From: Vulcanisaeta sp. MG_3 | GTDB lineage: Archaea > Thermoproteota > Thermoprotei > Thermoproteales > Thermocladiaceae | Direction of reading: 5' to 3' | DNA: 8,218 bases | Assembly: GCA_001516765.1 (NCBI GenBank) | Contig: LOCH01000024.1 | Coordinates: forward strand, 1 to 8,218 | Shown: in pieces, positions 6,435 through 8,218 of the stretch | Numbering within the stretch: the first letter of the stretch is position 1 | Layout of the letters: the number at the start of each line of letters is the position of its first letter | Position numbers and translations under genes: made by a program | Notes under the pieces: model-generated | Told to the model about the DNA's origin: nothing | The model's input: the letters and a program-made list of their open reading frames with translations, nothing else | Database searches by the model: none

Positions 6435-6452
6435 GTGATTGGTTGGATTAGG

Positions 6453-6460
6453 TTAATAAA
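6453..6460 (+). promoter_or_regulatory. Promoter of the PDCD5-like gene and rpl39e (TATA box)
   Basis: TTAATAAA preceded by GG lies centred 29-30 bp before the ATG at 6486, nearly the same sequence and spacing as the tfs promoter. A leaderless mRNA is expected. This argues for the 6486 start and for a unit that can be transcribed separately from rps19e. Confidence 0.55.
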
Positions 6461-6485
6461 GGGTTTTAACTACTCTTTGGTAAGA

Positions 6486-6842
6486 ATGTCTGTCGACGAG
6501 GGTTATGATGAGGAGCAATCAGGTGGTGATGAGGAGATTGAAGCCATTAGGCAGAGGAAAATGCAGGAGCTACAGAGGCAGATTGAAGAGGAGAGGAGGA
6601 GGCAGGAGCTCGCGGCCCAGAGAAGAGCCGTGCTTAGGGCAATACTAACGCCCGAAGCTAGGGAGAGGCTTGATAATTTACGGGTAGTTAGGCCGGAGCT
6701 TGTTGAGGCTCTTGAGCAACAATTGATAGCCCTGGCCCAGTCAGGTAAGGTAAGGGTGCCGATCACCGACGAGGATTTGAAGAGAATTCTGGAAACAATT
6801 TATAAACAGACCCATAGGGAGTTCAGGATAAGGTATAGGTGA
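6486..6842 (+). CDS. DNA-binding protein of the PDCD5/TFAR19 family
   Basis: Small helical protein of a family found across archaea and eukaryotes. Archaeal members are usually called DNA-binding proteins; the cellular role is not settled. The 118 residues begin with an acidic, Gly-rich tail (1-17), then a long charged helix (about 18-50, with [12 protein letters not shown]). The conserved core follows, with [18 protein letters not shown] (52-69), [29 protein letters not shown] and a basic C-terminus FRIRYR. Length is typical. A GTG at 6435 extends the frame by 17 codons, but that segment overlaps the promoter and has no family match, so the ATG at 6486 is chosen. The stop codon is part of the GGTGA motif of rpl39e, so the two are coupled. 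Confidence 0.94.
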   Translation: MSVDEGYDEEQSGGDEEIEAIRQRKMQELQRQIEEERRRQELAAQRRAVLRAILTPEARERLDNLRVVRPELVEALEQQLIALAQSGKVRVPITDEDLKRILETIYKQTHREFRIRYR

Positions 6843-6847
6843 TGAGT

Positions 6848-7003
6848 ATGGCGAGGAACAAACCCCTGGGCAAGAAAATTAGGCTGGCGGCGGCAGGTAG
6901 GTCAAATAGGGCACCACCAATCTGGGTAACGGCAAAGACCAACAGGAGGGTTTTGACAAACCCAGCCAGGAGGTTGTGGAGAAGGGTTAAATTAAAGCTA
7001 TGA
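6848..7003 (+). CDS. rpl39e: Large-subunit ribosomal protein eL39 (L39e)
   Basis: Very small basic protein lining the nascent-peptide exit tunnel of archaeal and eukaryotic ribosomes. The 51-residue product begins [14 protein letters not shown] and includes [12 protein letters not shown] and [11 protein letters not shown], all strongly conserved in the family; length is exactly typical. An ATG at 6842 would add two residues (Met-Ser), but GGTGA (6838-6842) is spaced 5 nt from the ATG at 6848, and the family N-terminus starts there. The GGTGA motif contains the stop codon of the PDCD5-like gene, so the two are translationally coupled. In many archaea rpl31e and aif6 follow rpl39e; here they do not. 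Confidence 0.96.
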   Translation: MARNKPLGKKIRLAAAGRSNRAPPIWVTAKTNRRVLTNPARRLWRRVKLKL

Positions 7004-7022
7004 TCAATATAATTAAAAAGAC

Positions 7023-7030
7023 TTTATAAA
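7023..7030 (+). promoter_or_regulatory. TATA box upstream of the 163-aa membrane protein gene
   Basis: TTTATAAA is centred 38 bp before the ATG at 7065 but 25-26 bp before an ATG at 7052. The predicted start site therefore coincides with the 7052 ATG, which opens only a six-codon frame (separate entry). The box itself is among the best in the window. Confidence 0.6.
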
Positions 7031-7051
7031 CTAACAAATAAGGGTAATGAG

Positions 7052-7072
7052 ATGGTAATACCTAATGCTTAG
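7052..7072 (+). other. Six-codon mini-ORF overlapping the next gene's start
   Basis: ATG at 7052 reads Met-Val-Ile-Pro-Asn-Ala then TAG at 7070-7072. It overlaps the first 8 bases of the 163-aa gene in another frame. The TATA spacing places the mRNA 5' end at or next to this ATG, which is where ribosomes would enter a leaderless message. It may act as a translated leader that lets ribosomes restart at 7065, or it may be chance. Confidence 0.35.
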
Positions 7073-7556
7073 TGACATTTTTAAGAATAGGTTTGTAATA
7101 ACGGCATACATACTAGGCGTAATAACCATAGCACTGGCCATATACTTATTATTAGCACCATACTCATCAATTAATAATTATTACAACGGAACAGCCATAA
7201 ACGCTACATTCACGATAAACCCATCAGACGTCGTATTAGTGATCCTCAAAACAAGCAATGAAAGCCTCAACGTGAACATAACAGTAACAAAGTGGATACC
7301 TGATACAAACATAACAGTAACTCTTTACTACGAGGAATACCTTAGCCCTTATCAAACAAGGAGCTTAAACTTTACAACAATAACCTCACTTAGTACGTCA
7401 TCGATAGGTCAGGGGATAATTACGATAATTGGCATTCGAAGAACAAAACTTATTGATGTGCTGACTATTATACTCACAATATTATTTATACTCGTAATAG
7501 GCTTATTAATAATTGGTTTTGTGGATTCCATAATTAATATAAAGCCAAGGAAGTGA
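7065..7556 (+). CDS. Hypothetical two-helix membrane protein with many glycosylation sequons
   Basis: I do not recognise a family. The 163 residues show an N-terminal membrane helix (about 10-32) after a short basic start, a middle region of about 96 residues, and a C-terminal helix (about 129-152) followed by the basic tail KPRK. Basic residues at both ends suggest both termini are cytoplasmic and the middle faces outside. That loop is rich in Thr, Ser, Asn and beta-type patterns and carries six N-X-S/T sequons (Asn 41, 46, 65, 71, 82 and 102), so it is a likely AglB substrate. The ATG at 7065 is the only sensible start; GGTAA at 7054-7058 is at best a poor Shine-Dalgarno. The next gene, with its own promoter, begins 34 bp downstream and encodes a secreted solute-binding protein, so a surface role is likely but unproven. 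Confidence 0.75.
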   Translation: MLSDIFKNRFVITAYILGVITIALAIYLLLAPYSSINNYYNGTAINATFTINPSDVVLVILKTSNESLNVNITVTKWIPDTNITVTLYYEEYLSPYQTRSLNFTTITSLSTSSIGQGIITIIGIRRTKLIDVLTIILTILFILVIGLLIIGFVDSIINIKPRK

Positions 7557-7561
7557 GAAAA

Positions 7562-7570
7562 CTTAAAAAC
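7562..7570 (+). promoter_or_regulatory. Promoter of the solute-binding protein gene (TATA box)
   Basis: CTTAAAAAC, preceded by the A-rich GAGAAAA, is centred about 25 bp before the ATG at 7591, so a leaderless mRNA is expected. It starts 6 bp after the stop codon of the 163-aa gene. Confidence 0.55.
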
Positions 7571-7590
7571 ATTACATTAATGTTTAAACT

Positions 7591-8218
7591 ATGCCTACGC
7601 AGGAAAAATCAAGGAACCGCGTATTAGTAGCTGTGGTAACCGCGTTAATAGCAGCACTACTAGTGCTTGGTTTTACGGTTAACGCCCAACAAACGATGCC
7701 ATCTACGGTAAATCTATATGAGGTAACGCCAACGGAGGCTGTGCAGTATTTCACGTCAGGTAAAATAGATATATACCTAAACCCATTCGCATTACCACCC
7801 AATGTATTGTCCCAGTTATCCACCACACCCGGCATACAGATGGTTAGCCCATCAATAACCTCAGGCTATGACCTACTCTTTAACCCATACCCAAGTAACA
7901 CGACATTTAATCCATTCGCTTACTGGCAGGTTAGGTTCCTCATGAACTACCTGGTAGATAGGAGCTCAATAATAACGCAGGTGTTCTCAGGTTACGCAAC
8001 ACCAATGTATAATTGGCCAGGACCCTTTGCATTGAATAGCCAGTTATTAGTACAACCAATGATTGTGCAAGCCAACATACACTACAACCCAACCTACGTT
8101 AACCAAACACTCTTCCAAATATTCCAGGCAATAAACACGACGCAGAACTTTGACGGCATGTATAACCCATGGGTCGGGAGGATACTGTACATAAACCATG
8201 AGTGGTACTACATACCAC
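7591..8218 (+). CDS. ABC transporter substrate-binding protein, family 5 (3' end outside window)
   Basis: Secreted binding protein of the oligopeptide/dipeptide/sugar type (SBP_bac_5, DppA/OppA-like), expected to feed an ABC permease in the membrane. 209 residues are visible with no stop. A Sec signal peptide is clear: basic KSRNR, hydrophobic core about residues 11-30, likely cleavage after NA at 31-32. Family features are EAVQYFTSGKIDIYL (49-63) and the block FAYWQVRFLMNYLVDRSSII (109-128), equivalent to the VRQALNYAIDR region, followed by a GYATP segment. In ordinary family members these lie about 200 residues in, so the N-terminal lobe seems to be missing or moved. Sequons occur at Asn 103, 171 and 182. 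Substrate cannot be told. Transporter genes may follow downstream. Confidence 0.82.
   Translation, partial: MPTQEKSRNRVLVAVVTALIAALLVLGFTVNAQQTMPSTVNLYEVTPTEAVQYFTSGKIDIYLNPFALPPNVLSQLSTTPGIQMVSPSITSGYDLLFNPYPSNTTFNPFAYWQVRFLMNYLVDRSSIITQVFSGYATPMYNWPGPFALNSQLLVQPMIVQANIHYNPTYVNQTLFQIFQAINTTQNFDGMYNPWVGRILYINHEWYYIP

Noticed and set aside
6435..6485. Longer PDCD5-like protein starting at GTG 6435
   Set aside because: The extra codons overlap the TATA box and start site and do not resemble the acidic family N-terminus.
6839..6845. GTGATGA as a C box of a C/D guide RNA
   Set aside because: It is the overlapping Shine-Dalgarno, stop and start region of the PDCD5-like gene and rpl39e; no CTGA D box lies at a suitable distance. 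Similar words near 6505-6535 are codons for Asp-Glu runs.
7584..7835. 83-codon open frame on the minus strand
   Set aside because: It is antisense to the signal peptide and first domain of the solute-binding protein, which has a proper promoter and family motifs.

Overview
The window looks like chromosomal DNA of a crenarchaeon, most likely a Vulcanisaeta- or Caldivirga-like member of the Thermoproteales. The genus is an inference from gene style and moderate base composition; no search was run. The evidence for an archaeon is the gene set: AglB, Nop10, aIF2-alpha, S27e, L44e, a Gins51-type GINS protein, PriS, PCNA, TFS, S19e, a PDCD5-type protein and L39e. First genes of transcription units have A/T-rich TATA boxes about 25-30 bp before the start codon, which implies leaderless mRNAs. 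Downstream genes of operons carry a GGTGA Shine-Dalgarno motif instead. I saw no rRNA, tRNA, CRISPR array, IS element or integrase.

Layout. (1) 1-1248 (+): the 3' two-thirds or so of an aglB/STT3 oligosaccharyltransferase gene. Its reading frame is broken by an apparent one-base loss near 60-62. (2) 1234-5848 (-), in transcription order: tfs, pcna, priS, gins51, rpl44e, rps27e, aif2-alpha, nop10. Separate TATA boxes precede tfs, pcna, rpl44e and aif2-alpha, and a weaker one precedes priS. gins51, rps27e and nop10 are translationally coupled downstream genes. (3) 5949-7003 (+), divergent from tfs: rps19e, the PDCD5-like gene and rpl39e. (4) 7065-8218 (+), a change of theme: an unknown two-helix membrane protein with many N-glycosylation sequons, then the 5' part of a secreted family-5 (DppA/OppA-like) solute-binding protein that runs off the window.

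How the genes work together. The core is the archaeal cluster that joins replisome parts (sliding clamp, primase catalytic subunit, GINS) to a transcript-cleavage factor, ribosomal proteins, translation initiation factor aIF2-alpha and the H/ACA protein Nop10. This association is already known from comparative genomics and is not new. The two flanks are cell-surface functions: AglB would glycosylate sequons of the kind that crowd the 163-aa membrane protein.

The only sizeable gene-free stretch in the minus-strand cluster is 2335-2504 (170 bp). It holds the aif2-alpha promoter near 2357-2366 and a GC-richer patch near 2421-2448 with no convincing fold; I see no gene in it. I found no clear candidate for a wholly new system. 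The best leads are the aglB frameshift, the inverted repeat around the rpl44e TATA box, the mini-ORF overlapping the start of the 163-aa gene, and a solute-binding protein that seems to lack its N-terminal lobe.
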